Below are positions 8,664-16,783 of a DNA stretch of 64,000 bases, one piece after another. Position numbers and translations under genes: made by a program. Source of the DNA: JBCCFC01 sp965213595. Its GTDB lineage: Bacteria > Chloroflexota > Anaerolineae > Caldilineales > Caldilineaceae. The stretch is from positions 310,001 to 374,000 of the forward strand of contig CBDBZO010000006.1 of NCBI GenBank assembly GCA_965213595.1, read 5' to 3'. The stretch's first letter is position 1; every line of letters starts with the position of its first letter. The notes below the pieces were generated by a model. That model was given only the letters and a program-made list of their open reading frames with translations, was not told the DNA's origin and did not search any database.

Positions 8664-9476
8664 TTACGAACCTACTTCAATTTTGGGAAAGCGCTCTTCG
8701 TCAAACCCGGCCAGCGACTCCGGCCCGCCCGCGCTGATCTCCGCGTGAATCTGCTCGGCGGCGGCGCGAAAGTCGGCCAGCTCGATGCCCTGGCAGACGT
8801 CGGGCAAATCGCGCAGGCGGAGCAGGCCGCGGCGCATGAGCTTGACGGCACCGGGCCAGTTGCCCCGCTGCATCTGGTAGAAGCCGACGCCGACCTGGAG
8901 AATGCCCTGGTACAAATCGCGAATTTCGCGCGGCTCGTCCATCCACGCTTCTTCAAAAAAGTCGTGCTGCGGGTAAAACTCGCCGCGGTTAAAGGCGGCG
9001 ACGCCCTGCTGCGCCAGCGGCGGCAGGGGCTCGTCCCAGCCGTCGGGGTAGCGCACGGGCGGATCGAGGTGACGCGCCACCACCTCCACCAGCGAGCCCA
9101 TCAGGCGGCTGCGCGCCCAGGCGTGATCGGCCCCCGCGGCGCGCGCGGCCCGCAGCGTCTCCACATCGACGTGGCTGCCAAAGGCGTAGAGCGGCACGGG
9201 CTTGGAGTGGGGGCGCGCCTTGAGCCGCTGGATGGCGAGCGTCCAGTCGCCGCTGGCGTCCAGATCGAGCAGGGCCAGCACGGGGAAGTGGCGGTCGACC
9301 GCCACCACGAAGGCCTCCGCCGTCTCCGTCATGATCGGCTGCCCACCCTGCGCCGTGATCACGTCCTGGATGCGCGTGCCCAGCAGCAAATCCGGCACGA
9401 GCGCCACCACGGCGCGGCCAGCCAACGACGCTTGCCCATGGGGCAGTGGTGCGGCAGACGACGGCGAATCATTCAT
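8664..9476 (-). CDS. receiver-like domain fused to DUF309
   Basis: 270 residues. The first half (about 15-135) has a CheY-like pattern: VVALVPDLLL, ALLDLDASGDW at the phospho-acceptor position, and YAFGSHVDVETLRAARAAGADHAW. The conserved Lys of true receivers is not apparent, so it may be a pseudo-receiver. The second half is a DUF309 domain: FNRGEFYPQHDFFEEAW, LYQGILQVGVGFYQMQRGNW, GAVKLMRRGLLRL. DUF309 is a small helical domain of unknown function with conserved His, Glu and Trp. The fusion suggests a signalling or stress role for DUF309. ATG at 9476 is preferred over an in-frame TTG two codons earlier. Confidence 0.75.
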   Translation of the reverse strand: MNDSPSSAAPLPHGQASLAGRAVVALVPDLLLGTRIQDVITAQGGQPIMTETAEAFVVAVDRHFPVLALLDLDASGDWTLAIQRLKARPHSKPVPLYAFGSHVDVETLRAARAAGADHAWARSRLMGSLVEVVARHLDPPVRYPDGWDEPLPPLAQQGVAAFNRGEFYPQHDFFEEAWMDEPREIRDLYQGILQVGVGFYQMQRGNWPGAVKLMRRGLLRLRDLPDVCQGIELADFRAAAEQIHAEISAGGPESLAGFDEERFPKIEVGS

Positions 9477-9912
9477 TTGCAATCTCGCTCTGCGCTGTGG
9501 GGAACGCTATAATCATCAAAATTTGCGACACATCTTACGAAAGACTGTGGTAATGGTCGTGAAGTTTGGTATACTGCGCTGGCGCGGCAGGCAAGCCAAT
9601 GGCGCTTTTGACGGTTCCTCCCGCACAAAATTCTGCGGCTGTAGCTGAATCGGCGAACCCAAGAGTACTAAGGCAACTCCAGGAAATTAACTATACCGGG
9701 ATAAGCCATGTTGGATGTGCGTTGCACTGGTGCGGCCAGCACAGCCTACGGTGCGTTGCACTTTCCCAAGTGCGACGCACCTCCATCACAATCAGCCGTG
9801 GTATGTTCATTATCTTGGATTAGCCTAAATCATCCGCACGCCGAGAACGCTACTTTGCTGGCTTCTTATTTTCTTGGCACAATCCCAGCCGACTGATCAC
9901 CAAACAGACACT
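9477..9912. other. intergenic region, gene-free
   Basis: 436 bases. It contains a TATAAT hexamer (9507-9512), a TATACT (near 9568) and a palindromic repeat (9750-9781). A short open frame through 9566-9823 has no recognisable features. There is no tRNA-like or known structured RNA signature. Confidence 0.4.
9750..9781. repeat. palindromic repeat, GGTGCGTTGCACTT family
   Basis: Arms GGTGCGTTGCACTT (9750-9763) and AAGTGCGACGCACC (9768-9781) pair over 14 bases with one G-U in RNA, around a TCCC loop. The word GTGCGTTGCACT is repeated just upstream at about 9717-9728. Confidence 0.65.
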
Positions 9913-10215
9913 ATGGATCAATCTATCTCGAATTCAACAGAATCACAAACCACCGGCGAGGCCGTCGACGGCTCGCTTAGCTACGAGGCTGCGTTTGAGC
10001 AGCTCCAGCGCGTGCTCGGCGCGCTGGAGGGTGGCGACCTGCCGCTCAACGAAGCGCTGGACCAGTACGAGCGCGGCGCCGCGCTGGCCGATTACTGCAT
10101 GAAGCAGCTGGACGAAGCCGAGCTGCGCGTGCGGCGCTGGCTGCCATCGGAGGCGTCGGACGCCTCCGGGGTGGAGGACGAGCTGGGCACGGTTGATCTG
10201 AGCGACTGGTCTTAA
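9913..10215 (+). CDS. xseB: exodeoxyribonuclease VII small subunit
   Basis: 100 residues. The core LSYEAAFEQLQRVLGALEGGDLPLNEALDQYERGAALADYCMKQLDEAELRV-like segment (about residues 22-75) is characteristic of XseB: a short two-helix protein with a conserved Leu-rich heptad and LxEALxxYERG. XseB binds the large subunit XseA to form the ExoVII nuclease that degrades single-stranded DNA. XseA is not in this window, whereas the two genes are often adjacent. The ATG at 9913 fits family length. The tail after residue 80 is acidic and variable. Confidence 0.9.
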   Translation: MDQSISNSTESQTTGEAVDGSLSYEAAFEQLQRVLGALEGGDLPLNEALDQYERGAALADYCMKQLDEAELRVRRWLPSEASDASGVEDELGTVDLSDWS

Positions 10216-10409
10216 GGTTTGGAACGGGGCAGGTCGAGTGCGGTTAGCCGCCGCAACTTTCCTGTTACAATCAGAGCGGGTTGCAAGTGATTTGTACGCT
10301 CGCCCTACGCTTGCCCTACTTGCCGCGCTTTTGTGTCCGAAATTGGAAGGATGTTGTATAGCTAGATCGATAAAAAAGTTGTAGCCGCTGCCAATTCTAT
10401 CCGGATGTT

Positions 10410-13316
10410 ATGCAAAACTACTACCGCACGCTAGGGCTGCCGCCCGACGCCTCGCCCGAAGAGATTCGCGCCCAGTTCAAAAAACTGGTGCGCGTTTATC
10501 ATCCCGATCGCTTTACGCGCCCGGATGAGAAAGAGTTCGTGGCGCGCAAGCTCAGCGAAATCAACGACGCCTACGCCGCGTTGACGGGCAAGCGATCCGC
10601 GGCCAGCGGCGACGCGGCGTCGGGCAGCCTCGGCGGCCACACGCCGCTGCTGCCGCGGCCCGTGATCTACCCGGACGTGCTCGACTTTGGCAAAGTGTCG
10701 CGGGCCGGTCGTCAGCAGATGGTCTTTCAGGTAGGCAACGAGGGGGGCGAGGCCCGCCGCTTTGGCCTCAGCGTGAGCAACCAGAACGGCTGGTTTCAGG
10801 TGACGACCGGCAAGCAGGTCGACGACAAGCAGCCCTTTCCCGTTGAATTTATTGTTGTTGCCAACGCGGAGACGCTGCAGCCCGGCCACGACTACAGCGG
10901 CTGGATCGACGTTACGATGGACGAGGCGACCAAGCGGCTGCCGGTTTCGCTACAGGTGGCCCCGCCCCTCTCGACGTTGCCCGTGGCAACGGCCCTGCGC
11001 TGGGCGTTTGTGACCGCGGTGTTGATTTTGCTGTTGGCGCTTATCGCCTGGCGCGTGGTGGGCCTGGGGCCACTGCCCGTGCTGTCTCAGGATCGCGTGC
11101 TGCCGACTGCACTGCCCGCCGAGGTGGCGCTGGTCGATGGTGAGCGCGACGCTGGGGCAGATGATGTTGATATGGCAGACGATGGGGCTGCGGATGATGG
11201 AGCGGCGACCGGCGACAACTTGGGAAGCAGCGACGGCAACAGCGATGGTGGGAACAACGGCGATTCTCTAGTAGATGGCAGCGGCAGCAGCGGCGGCAAC
11301 CGCGCTAACATTTTGGCCGTGCCAGCCGATTCGGCCTTGCCCACGCCAACCGCCACCGATGCGGGCGGTTCCGCGTCCGTTACGCCCTTTACTACGACTT
11401 CAATTACGGGTGCAATAACGGCCACAGCCACGGCCACAGCCACAGGTACGGCCGTCGATCCGCTAACCACTACGGTGGCCCAGTCAACTGCGCCCGCGCC
11501 GACTGCGCTCACATTGACTGCCGCGCTTGAAAGGTTCGCTGCCCCCACCGACACCCCCGTGCTCATGGCGACGCGTTCGCTGACCGACGTGGTGGCGGAG
11601 ATGGTGATTACGTCGGAAACGGCGACGGCAACGTTGACTGCTGCTGCTGTCGAGGAACCCGTTGATGAACGTGTCGATGAGACAGCCGCGGAGCCCTCTG
11701 CGGAGCCCTCTGCGGAGCAAGTAGTGGAGGCTGCGACGGAGCCAATAGCGGAGGCCGAGGCGACGAACCTTGCCACGCCCGCTCTCGCCGCGGCGGACGT
11801 TTCAGATGCAAACGCGGCCGCCAGCGCGCGCTTCGATTCGGCCGTGGAAGCGGTTTTCTCCAGCGCCGCGGCCAACTTGCGCCCGCCAGCCCTGGTCACG
11901 GCCACGACCACAGCGACGCCCAGCCCCACCACCACGTCGACATCCGTGCCGACGGCGACGCCCGTACCCACGAACACGGCCACGAATACGCCTGTCGACA
12001 CGCCGACTTACACGGCCACGCCGAGCCCAACCGCCACCGAGACGCGCACGCCAACCGAGACGCCAACTAACACGGCCACCAATACGGCTATCAGTACGGC
12101 TACTGCGACCGATACGGCAACATCGGTTCCCACCGATACGGCCACGCCGCGCCCCACGTCGACATCGACGGACACGGCTACCGCGACCCACACAGCCACC
12201 GCGACCCACACAGCCACCAGCACGGCAACGTCAACCGCTACCGATACGGCGACGCCGCGGCCCACGTCGACATCGACGGCCACGGCTACTGCGACCAACA
12301 CAGCCACCAACACGGCGACGCCAACCGCTACCGATACGGCGACGCCGCGGCCCACCGCCACGCCGACGGCCACCAACACGGCGACCGCTATGCCGTCCAA
12401 CACCGCAACCAATACAGCGACGGCGACCCACACCGATACGGCGACGCCGCGCCCCACGTCGACATTGACGGCCACGGCTACCGTGACCAACACGGCGACG
12501 CCAACCGCTACCGATACGGCGACGCCGCGGCCCACCGCCACAGCGACGGCCACCAACACGGCGACCGCTACGCCGTCCAATACGGCGACCAGCACGGCGA
12601 CGGCGACCCGCACCGATACGGCCACGCCGCGGCCCACGTCGACCTCAACCTCGACTTCAACTTCGACCGCAACGCGCACGCCGCGCCCCACAGTCACGCG
12701 CACGCCAACGGCCACGCGCACCCCAATGGCCACGCGCACCCCAATGGCCACGCGCACGCCAACGGCCACGCGCACCCCAACGGCCACAGCGACCAGTACC
12801 GCTGCAAGCACGTCAACCAGTACGGCGACGGCGACGGCCAGCGCCACGCCGGCGCTGCCGCCCGGCTTGACTTCGCCCTATGGCGTGGAAATTACCGTGC
12901 CCGAGCAGTTTCGCGTCTTTGCCCGCGCGGGGACGAGCACACAATCCGCCATCCTAGAGATCATGCCGGAGGAGGCCGTACGACCGGCCATCGGTCGCAC
13001 CAGCGACGGCGAGTGGACGCGCATTCTGATTGTCGACGGTCGCGAGGCGTGGGTCTTTACCAACGCCATCTTTATCGACGCCGAGGCACAGGCCACGCTG
13101 CCGGTGGTTGCTGTGCCAACGCCGGTGCCAGCCAGTGCAACGCCCGTGCCGCCACCGACCGCATTCCCAACGTGGACACCAACCGCCGTGCCGCCGCCGA
13201 CCGCGTTTCCCACGTGGACGCCGACGGCCGTGCCCTTGCCCACCGTACCGCCAACCGCCACACCTACAGAAACGATTGGCGAGGTGCAGGTCGGGCCGAT
13301 CGGTCGGGGCAACTAG
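10410..13316 (+). CDS. J-domain transmembrane protein with giant Thr/Pro/Ala linker and SH3b domain
   Basis: 968 residues. Residues 3-65 are a J-domain with HPD at 31-33 (VRVYHPDRF), the motif that stimulates Hsp70 ATPase. Residues about 85-185 look like an Ig/ASH-type beta domain (DFGKVSRAGRQQMVFQV, GHDYSGWIDVTM). One membrane helix follows (about 192-215), then an acidic spacer, then 300 or more residues of TAT/TPT-type low complexity encoded at about 11880-12870. An SH3b-like domain lies near 825-895 (GRTSDGEW, WVFTNAIFI) before a Pro/Thr tail. By topology the J-domain is cytoplasmic and the SH3b is outside, an unusual link between chaperone recruitment and the envelope. Partner unknown. 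Confidence 0.8.
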   Translation: MQNYYRTLGLPPDASPEEIRAQFKKLVRVYHPDRFTRPDEKEFVARKLSEINDAYAALTGKRSAASGDAASGSLGGHTPLLPRPVIYPDVLDFGKVSRAGRQQMVFQVGNEGGEARRFGLSVSNQNGWFQVTTGKQVDDKQPFPVEFIVVANAETLQPGHDYSGWIDVTMDEATKRLPVSLQVAPPLSTLPVATALRWAFVTAVLILLLALIAWRVVGLGPLPVLSQDRVLPTALPAEVALVDGERDAGADDVDMADDGAADDGAATGDNLGSSDGNSDGGNNGDSLVDGSGSSGGNRANILAVPADSALPTPTATDAGGSASVTPFTTTSITGAITATATATATGTAVDPLTTTVAQSTAPAPTALTLTAALERFAAPTDTPVLMATRSLTDVVAEMVITSETATATLTAAAVEEPVDERVDETAAEPSAEPSAEQVVEAATEPIAEAEATNLATPALAAADVSDANAAASARFDSAVEAVFSSAAANLRPPALVTATTTATPSPTTTSTSVPTATPVPTNTATNTPVDTPTYTATPSPTATETRTPTETPTNTATNTAISTATATDTATSVPTDTATPRPTSTSTDTATATHTATATHTATSTATSTATDTATPRPTSTSTATATATNTATNTATPTATDTATPRPTATPTATNTATAMPSNTATNTATATHTDTATPRPTSTLTATATVTNTATPTATDTATPRPTATATATNTATATPSNTATSTATATRTDTATPRPTSTSTSTSTSTATRTPRPTVTRTPTATRTPMATRTPMATRTPTATRTPTATATSTAASTSTSTATATASATPALPPGLTSPYGVEITVPEQFRVFARAGTSTQSAILEIMPEEAVRPAIGRTSDGEWTRILIVDGREAWVFTNAIFIDAEAQATLPVVAVPTPVPASATPVPPPTAFPTWTPTAVPPPTAFPTWTPTAVPLPTVPPTATPTETIGEVQVGPIGRGN

Positions 13317-13323
13317 GCGGCAA

Positions 13324-13389
13324 GCGTCCCCGGCACGCGCCAAGTCTGGACGGGCGGACGAAGTAGTGTGTGGCGCGTGCCGGGGACGC
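13324..13389. repeat. inverted repeat, 19-bp perfect arms
   Basis: Arms GCGTCCCCGGCACGCGCCA (13324-13342) and its complement (13371-13389) flank 28 bases just after the J-domain gene. It lies between convergent genes and lacks a T-run, so it is more like a dispersed element than a standard terminator. Confidence 0.7.
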
Positions 13390-13433
13390 GGACTGACCCC
13401 ACCGATCTATCTACTTTTAGGAATGACCTTGCT

Positions 13434-13471
13434 CGGCCGTAGTTGCCAGGCGCGCCTGGCAACTACGGCCG
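13434..13471. repeat. 38-bp perfect palindrome
   Basis: CGGCCGTAGTTGCCAGGCG followed directly by its reverse complement, with no loop. It shares the plan and the central GGCGCGCC with palindromes at 19151 and 57353 (GTAGT...GGCGCGCC...ACTAC). Confidence 0.8.
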
Positions 13472-13492
13472 ACACTGGCGGTTGGCGGCTCC

Positions 13493-14683
13493 TCACCCCG
13501 CAAGATGAGCCCGCACCGCCTCCTCATCCATCTCGACGCCCAGCCCCGGCGCGCTTGGCAGCGCAAATACCCCATCGACCGGCTCCGGGTAAGCCGTCGC
13601 AATCCGCCCCTTGACTGCGTGCGCGCGGTGCGAGTGCTCCAGAATCTGGAAGTTGGGAATCGCCAGCGCGTAGTGGATCGACGCGGCCACCGATAAAATG
13701 CCGCCACCGCCCACGTGCGGCGCAATCGGTAGGTTGAACGCATCGCAGAGCGCCGCAATGCGCTTGCCTTCGGAAAGTCCCGTGCGCGCAATGTCCGGCA
13801 TGGCGACGTCAAAGGCGCGGCGCTCGATCCACTGTCGCCACTCCCACACCGTGCGCAGCCATTCGCCCGTCGCCACCTGCATATCCAGCGCCTTGGCAAC
13901 TTCGGCCTGCCCGCGAATGTCCTCCGGCTGGCAGGGCGCCTCGAGCCAGCCCACGCCCAGCCGCTCCAGCCTGCGCCCCAGCGCAATCGCGCCCGACACG
14001 TCGCGCGTGCCGTGTACGTCCACCATCAGCGCAACGTCCGGCCCAACCGCGTCGCGCACGGCGGCGACCACGTCGAGCAGCGCCGGATTGGGCTGGCGCA
14101 GGTGCAGCTTGATGGCGCGGTAGCCCAGGTCGACGTGCTCGCGCGCCGTCTGCGCCACCTGCTTTGCATCCGTGCCGCCCATGCCGACGTAGACCAGCAC
14201 CTCGCCGCGAAAGCCACCGCCGAGCAGCTTGTAGGCGGGCTTGTTTAGCGCCTTGCCCAGCAGATCGTAAAGCGCCAAATCGATGCCCGCCAGCGCGTCG
14301 ACGTAGAAGCCGGTAATGTGGCCGCGCTCGCGCATGGCGCTGTAGAGCCGATACCAGATGTACTCCACGTCAAAGGGATCGCCGCCGATCACGTTGTCCG
14401 CCAGGTCCTGGCCCAGCAGCAGCGGCGCACACAGCTCCTCGACAAGCGCCGCCACCGCGCGACCTCCAACCGGCGCTTGCGCCTCGCCCCAGCCGATCAG
14501 CCCGTCGTCCGTCTCGATGCGCACGAGGCAGGTTTCGTGATCGCTGGAATAAATCGACGTCCACGAATTGGGGGCGATGCGGTAGCGGGAACGCTGAGTT
14601 GATGTGGCGACGAGGTCGGGCTGCTGCTGTGCGGCATCGGTGGGGATGCGGATCGGGAAGGCGTCGACGCGTGTGATCTTCAT
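13493..14683 (-). CDS. mandelate racemase/muconate lactonizing enzyme family protein
   Basis: 396 residues, enolase superfamily. The N-terminal capping domain is followed by the barrel. Metal ligands are Asp222 (VDVHG), Glu248 (LEAP) and Glu274 (ATGEW). Candidate catalytic residues are Lys192 in IKLH, His224 in DVHG, and the Asp297/His323 pair (MPDIART, APHVGGGG). Lys-x-His replaces the usual Lys-x-Lys, and D-x-H-G resembles acid-sugar dehydratases such as galactonate dehydratase, so dehydration of a sugar acid is more likely than racemization. The exact substrate is unknown and no sugar-acid pathway genes are adjacent. GGAG lies upstream of the ATG. Confidence 0.85.
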   Translation of the reverse strand: MKITRVDAFPIRIPTDAAQQQPDLVATSTQRSRYRIAPNSWTSIYSSDHETCLVRIETDDGLIGWGEAQAPVGGRAVAALVEELCAPLLLGQDLADNVIGGDPFDVEYIWYRLYSAMRERGHITGFYVDALAGIDLALYDLLGKALNKPAYKLLGGGFRGEVLVYVGMGGTDAKQVAQTAREHVDLGYRAIKLHLRQPNPALLDVVAAVRDAVGPDVALMVDVHGTRDVSGAIALGRRLERLGVGWLEAPCQPEDIRGQAEVAKALDMQVATGEWLRTVWEWRQWIERRAFDVAMPDIARTGLSEGKRIAALCDAFNLPIAPHVGGGGILSVAASIHYALAIPNFQILEHSHRAHAVKGRIATAYPEPVDGVFALPSAPGLGVEMDEEAVRAHLAG

Positions 14684-14710
14684 GGGGAGTCTCCTTTGTG
14701 AGCTTATGTC

Positions 14711-14902
14711 GTGGAGTTCGCACGCCCACGTGCGAACGAATTTGACGAGACAAGCCTATTTCTCGGAGCCTTCGCTGTATTCTCGCCCCCGTCTCCGCAA
14801 GGATGAACTCTGGCGAGAATCCATGCTCGACAACCGAGTTGACGTTGTATTCGTCTTTCGTGGTCGCTTGACCCGTTCGCACGTGGGCGTGCTCACTCCG
14901 CG
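14711..14902. repeat. IR-bounded repeat, GTTCGCACG family
   Basis: The left end GGAGTTCGCACGCCCACG (from 14713) and the right end CGTTCGCACGTGGGCGTG (from 14874) are imperfect inverted copies of one word that recurs at 27068, 31451, 50040 and 56877. The element fills most of the 378-base gap upstream of the radical SAM gene. Confidence 0.6.
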
Positions 14903-14958
14903 TTGGCTATGATTCTTTCGCTGTAATTGAATTTCTATCAAAAAATTCAAATAAATTC

Positions 14959-14987
14959 TTGGCGCAAACTCAACGCTGTGCTATGAT
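14959..14987 (+). promoter_or_regulatory. sigma70-type promoter for radical SAM gene
   Basis: TTGGCG (14959-14964), a 17-base spacer, and TATGAT (14982-14987). The leader to the ATG at 15062 would be about 67 bases and carries a strong ribosome binding site. Confidence 0.65.
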
Positions 14988-15061
14988 AGCGCCATTTGCA
15001 GCAGTTGACCACTATATTTACAGACATCACTGGCCCCTTTCAACCCAGGCCCGGAGGAATT

Positions 15062-16402
15062 ATGCGACGAGTAGTCTTGATCCGCCCCAAGCGCGACGGC
15101 AGAATTTTTGGCAAAGCCCCCGGCTCGCCCTACACGCTGATGCGGCTGGCCTCGCTCGTGCCGGATGAAGTGCCGGTGGAAATTTGGGACGAAAATCTTT
15201 ACGACCTGCCGCTGGAGACCCTGCGCGAGGGCGATCTCGTCGGCATTACGGCGATGACGGTGACGATTGAGCGGGCGGAGGAGATTGCGCGGCGCGCGAT
15301 GCAGCAGGGCGCGGGCGTCGTGATGGGCGGCGTGCACGCGACGCTGATGCCGGAGCACACGGCGACCTTTGCCCACAGCGTCTTTGTCGGCGAGGGCTAC
15401 TTTACCTGGCAGGAATTGCTCAAGGATTTCGCCAACGCGGGCGTGAGCGGGATGAAGCCGCTCTACAAAGATGAATCCTGGGCGGAGTTATCCAGCATCG
15501 CGACCATCTCGGATCGGGTGATTCAGATGGTGGACGAGAACAAGCATTACTGGACGCCCTACCTGGAAATCACCCGCGGCTGCCCGCGCAACTGCTCCTT
15601 CTGCACGGCGATTCGCGTCTCCGGGCAGCGGATGCGGCTGCGCCCCGTCGAAGAGGTCGTCGACGAAATCCAGCGGCGCAATATCAAGCGCTTCTTCCTC
15701 ACGGACGACAACTTTGGCCTCAACTTCACCACCGATCCGGACTACTGCGCCGAATTGTTCGAGGCGCTGATGAAGCTCGACCTCCAGGGCTGGACGGCCC
15801 AGTCCGAGATGAGCGTCGCCAAACATCCGGAGCTGCTCAAGATGAGCATCGCCGCCAACCTGGACAAGCAGTTCATCGGCTTTGAGAGCGTTAACCCGGA
15901 CAACCGCAGCGAGCTGGGCGGTAAATCGCGGGGCAAGATCGAGCAGACGAGCGAGGCCATTCGCCAGATTCGCGCCACGGGCGCGGGCGTGGTCGGCCTC
16001 TTCGTGATGGGCTTTGATTCGGATACGCCGGAGACCTTCCAGGCCATGTGGGACTTCGTCCGCACCTGCGAGCTGGACAGCGTCAGCACGACCATGCTCA
16101 CGCCCTACCCCGGCACGCCCTTCCGCGACGTGGTCGAGCGCGAGAATCGGCTGCTGGACGTGCCGTGGAGCCACTACGACACGGCGCACGTCACCTTTGA
16201 GCCGAAGAACTTCACGGCGGACGAGCTGCGCGAAGCCTACGACTGGCTCTGCCGCAAAATCTACAGCCCCACGCAAATTGCGCGCCGCGGCCTGCGCTCG
16301 GTGGGCCGCTACCCGCTGGCGATGGCCGGGAAGAAGTTGTTCGGCTCGTTCAGCACGGACTATGGGTATCGGCGCACGTACGCCTATCGCAACGTAATGT
16401 AA
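15062..16402 (+). CDS. B12-binding-type radical SAM protein
   Basis: 446 residues. The N-terminal part (about 1-130) has a cobalamin-binding-like Rossmann fold (VGITAMTVTIERAEEI, VVMGGVHATLMPE). The radical SAM core begins near residue 160, with the 4Fe-4S cluster motif in TRGCPRNCSFC (CxxxCxxC). MRLRPVEEVVDEI, FFLTDDNFGLN and MLTPYPGTPF follow as in B12-radical SAM enzymes. The DxHxxG signature of base-off cobalamin binding is not obvious, so cobalamin use is uncertain. The start at 15062 is set by GGAGGAATT directly upstream. The gene is monocistronic with its own promoter. The reaction is unknown; methyl transfer or hopanoid/lipid modification are family possibilities. Confidence 0.8.
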   Translation: MRRVVLIRPKRDGRIFGKAPGSPYTLMRLASLVPDEVPVEIWDENLYDLPLETLREGDLVGITAMTVTIERAEEIARRAMQQGAGVVMGGVHATLMPEHTATFAHSVFVGEGYFTWQELLKDFANAGVSGMKPLYKDESWAELSSIATISDRVIQMVDENKHYWTPYLEITRGCPRNCSFCTAIRVSGQRMRLRPVEEVVDEIQRRNIKRFFLTDDNFGLNFTTDPDYCAELFEALMKLDLQGWTAQSEMSVAKHPELLKMSIAANLDKQFIGFESVNPDNRSELGGKSRGKIEQTSEAIRQIRATGAGVVGLFVMGFDSDTPETFQAMWDFVRTCELDSVSTTMLTPYPGTPFRDVVERENRLLDVPWSHYDTAHVTFEPKNFTADELREAYDWLCRKIYSPTQIARRGLRSVGRYPLAMAGKKLFGSFSTDYGYRRTYAYRNVM

Positions 16403-16408
16403 AAATCG

Positions 16409-16518
16409 TCAATGGTCAACGGTAGATTGTCAATTGTCAACGCAATTCGTCCATCATCTCCGCTCGTGCAGGCAGCGAGGCATCAATTAACAATTGACAA
16501 TTCACCGTTGACCATTAA
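16409..16518. repeat. imperfect inverted repeat, 32-bp arms
   Basis: TCAATGGTCAACGG (left arm 16409-16440) and CCGTTGACCATTAA (right arm 16487-16518) bound a 46-base interior, with few mismatches over 32 bases. Both arms carry CAATTGTCAA/TTGACAATTG words. It lies between the radical SAM gene and the purH riboswitch and could act as a terminator for the former. Confidence 0.65.
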
Positions 16519-16527
16519 TAATTAATT

Positions 16528-16602
16528 TCCCCTTCAACTGGCGCACGCGGGATCGACCGCGAGGGAGAAGGAGCACCGACCAACAGCCGTTCGCCTGGGC
16601 TG
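16528..16602 (+). promoter_or_regulatory. ZTP (pfl) riboswitch aptamer upstream of purH
   Basis: The elements of the pfl consensus appear in order: P1 5' strand CCTTC (16531-16535), ACTGGCG (16537-16543), hairpin CGCGG/CCGCG (16546-16561) with GGGAT and ACC in it, the closing GAAGG strand, then P3 CAGCC/GGCTG (16584-16588 with 16598-16602) enclosing GTTCGCCTG. GGCG (16540-16543) can form the pseudoknot with CGCC (16592-16595). The downstream gene purH uses ZMP, the ligand family sensed by this riboswitch. Confidence 0.88.
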
Positions 16603-16636
16603 GCAGTCAACCGCGATTTGTGGTTGGCTGCTTTTT
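16603..16636 (+). terminator. intrinsic terminator, riboswitch expression platform
   Basis: Stem GCAGTCAACC (16603-16612) with GGTTGGCTGC (16622-16631), one G-U pair, followed by TTTTT. It starts directly after the aptamer. Its 3' arm repeats GGCTG, so it can compete for the P3 strand CAGCC. This fits an ON switch: ligand stabilises P3 and reduces termination. Confidence 0.85.
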
Positions 16637-16709
16637 ATTAGACGTTATACCGATTAAATATCTCTCTCTGAGCGTCGAAGTGCGTTCTAGAAGGTAGAAA
16701 TCAAAACGA

Positions 16710-16715
16710 TATAAT
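16710..16715 (+). promoter_or_regulatory. possible secondary -10 element for purH
   Basis: TATAAT lies between the riboswitch terminator and purH. No good -35 is visible. If active, it would make riboswitch-independent mRNA beginning near 16722, exactly at the long hairpin. Confidence 0.3.
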
Positions 16716-16721
16716 GTCTAT

Positions 16722-16773
16722 TGTAAAGCGAAGCGCTGCTTCGCAAGAGAGCGAAGCAGCGCTTCGCTTTACA
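16722..16773 (+). repeat. perfect 23-bp hairpin abutting purH ribosome binding site
   Basis: The arms TGTAAAGCGAAGCGCTGCTTCGC-type (16722-16744, and complement 16751-16773) are perfectly paired around AAGAGA. GGAG follows immediately (16774-16777), seven bases before the purH ATG. It may be a dispersed palindrome, a translation-modulating structure or an mRNA stabiliser. Confidence 0.8.
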
Positions 16774-16783
16774 GGAGAATCCC

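Noticed and set aside
9566..9823. 85-codon plus-strand frame in the gap before xseB
   Set aside because: It runs through a palindromic repeat and has no recognisable domain.
12008..12847. Long minus-strand open frame opposite the Thr/Pro linker of the J-domain protein
   Set aside because: It encodes only Val/Ala repeats complementary to ACN/GCN codons on the plus strand; a composition artefact.
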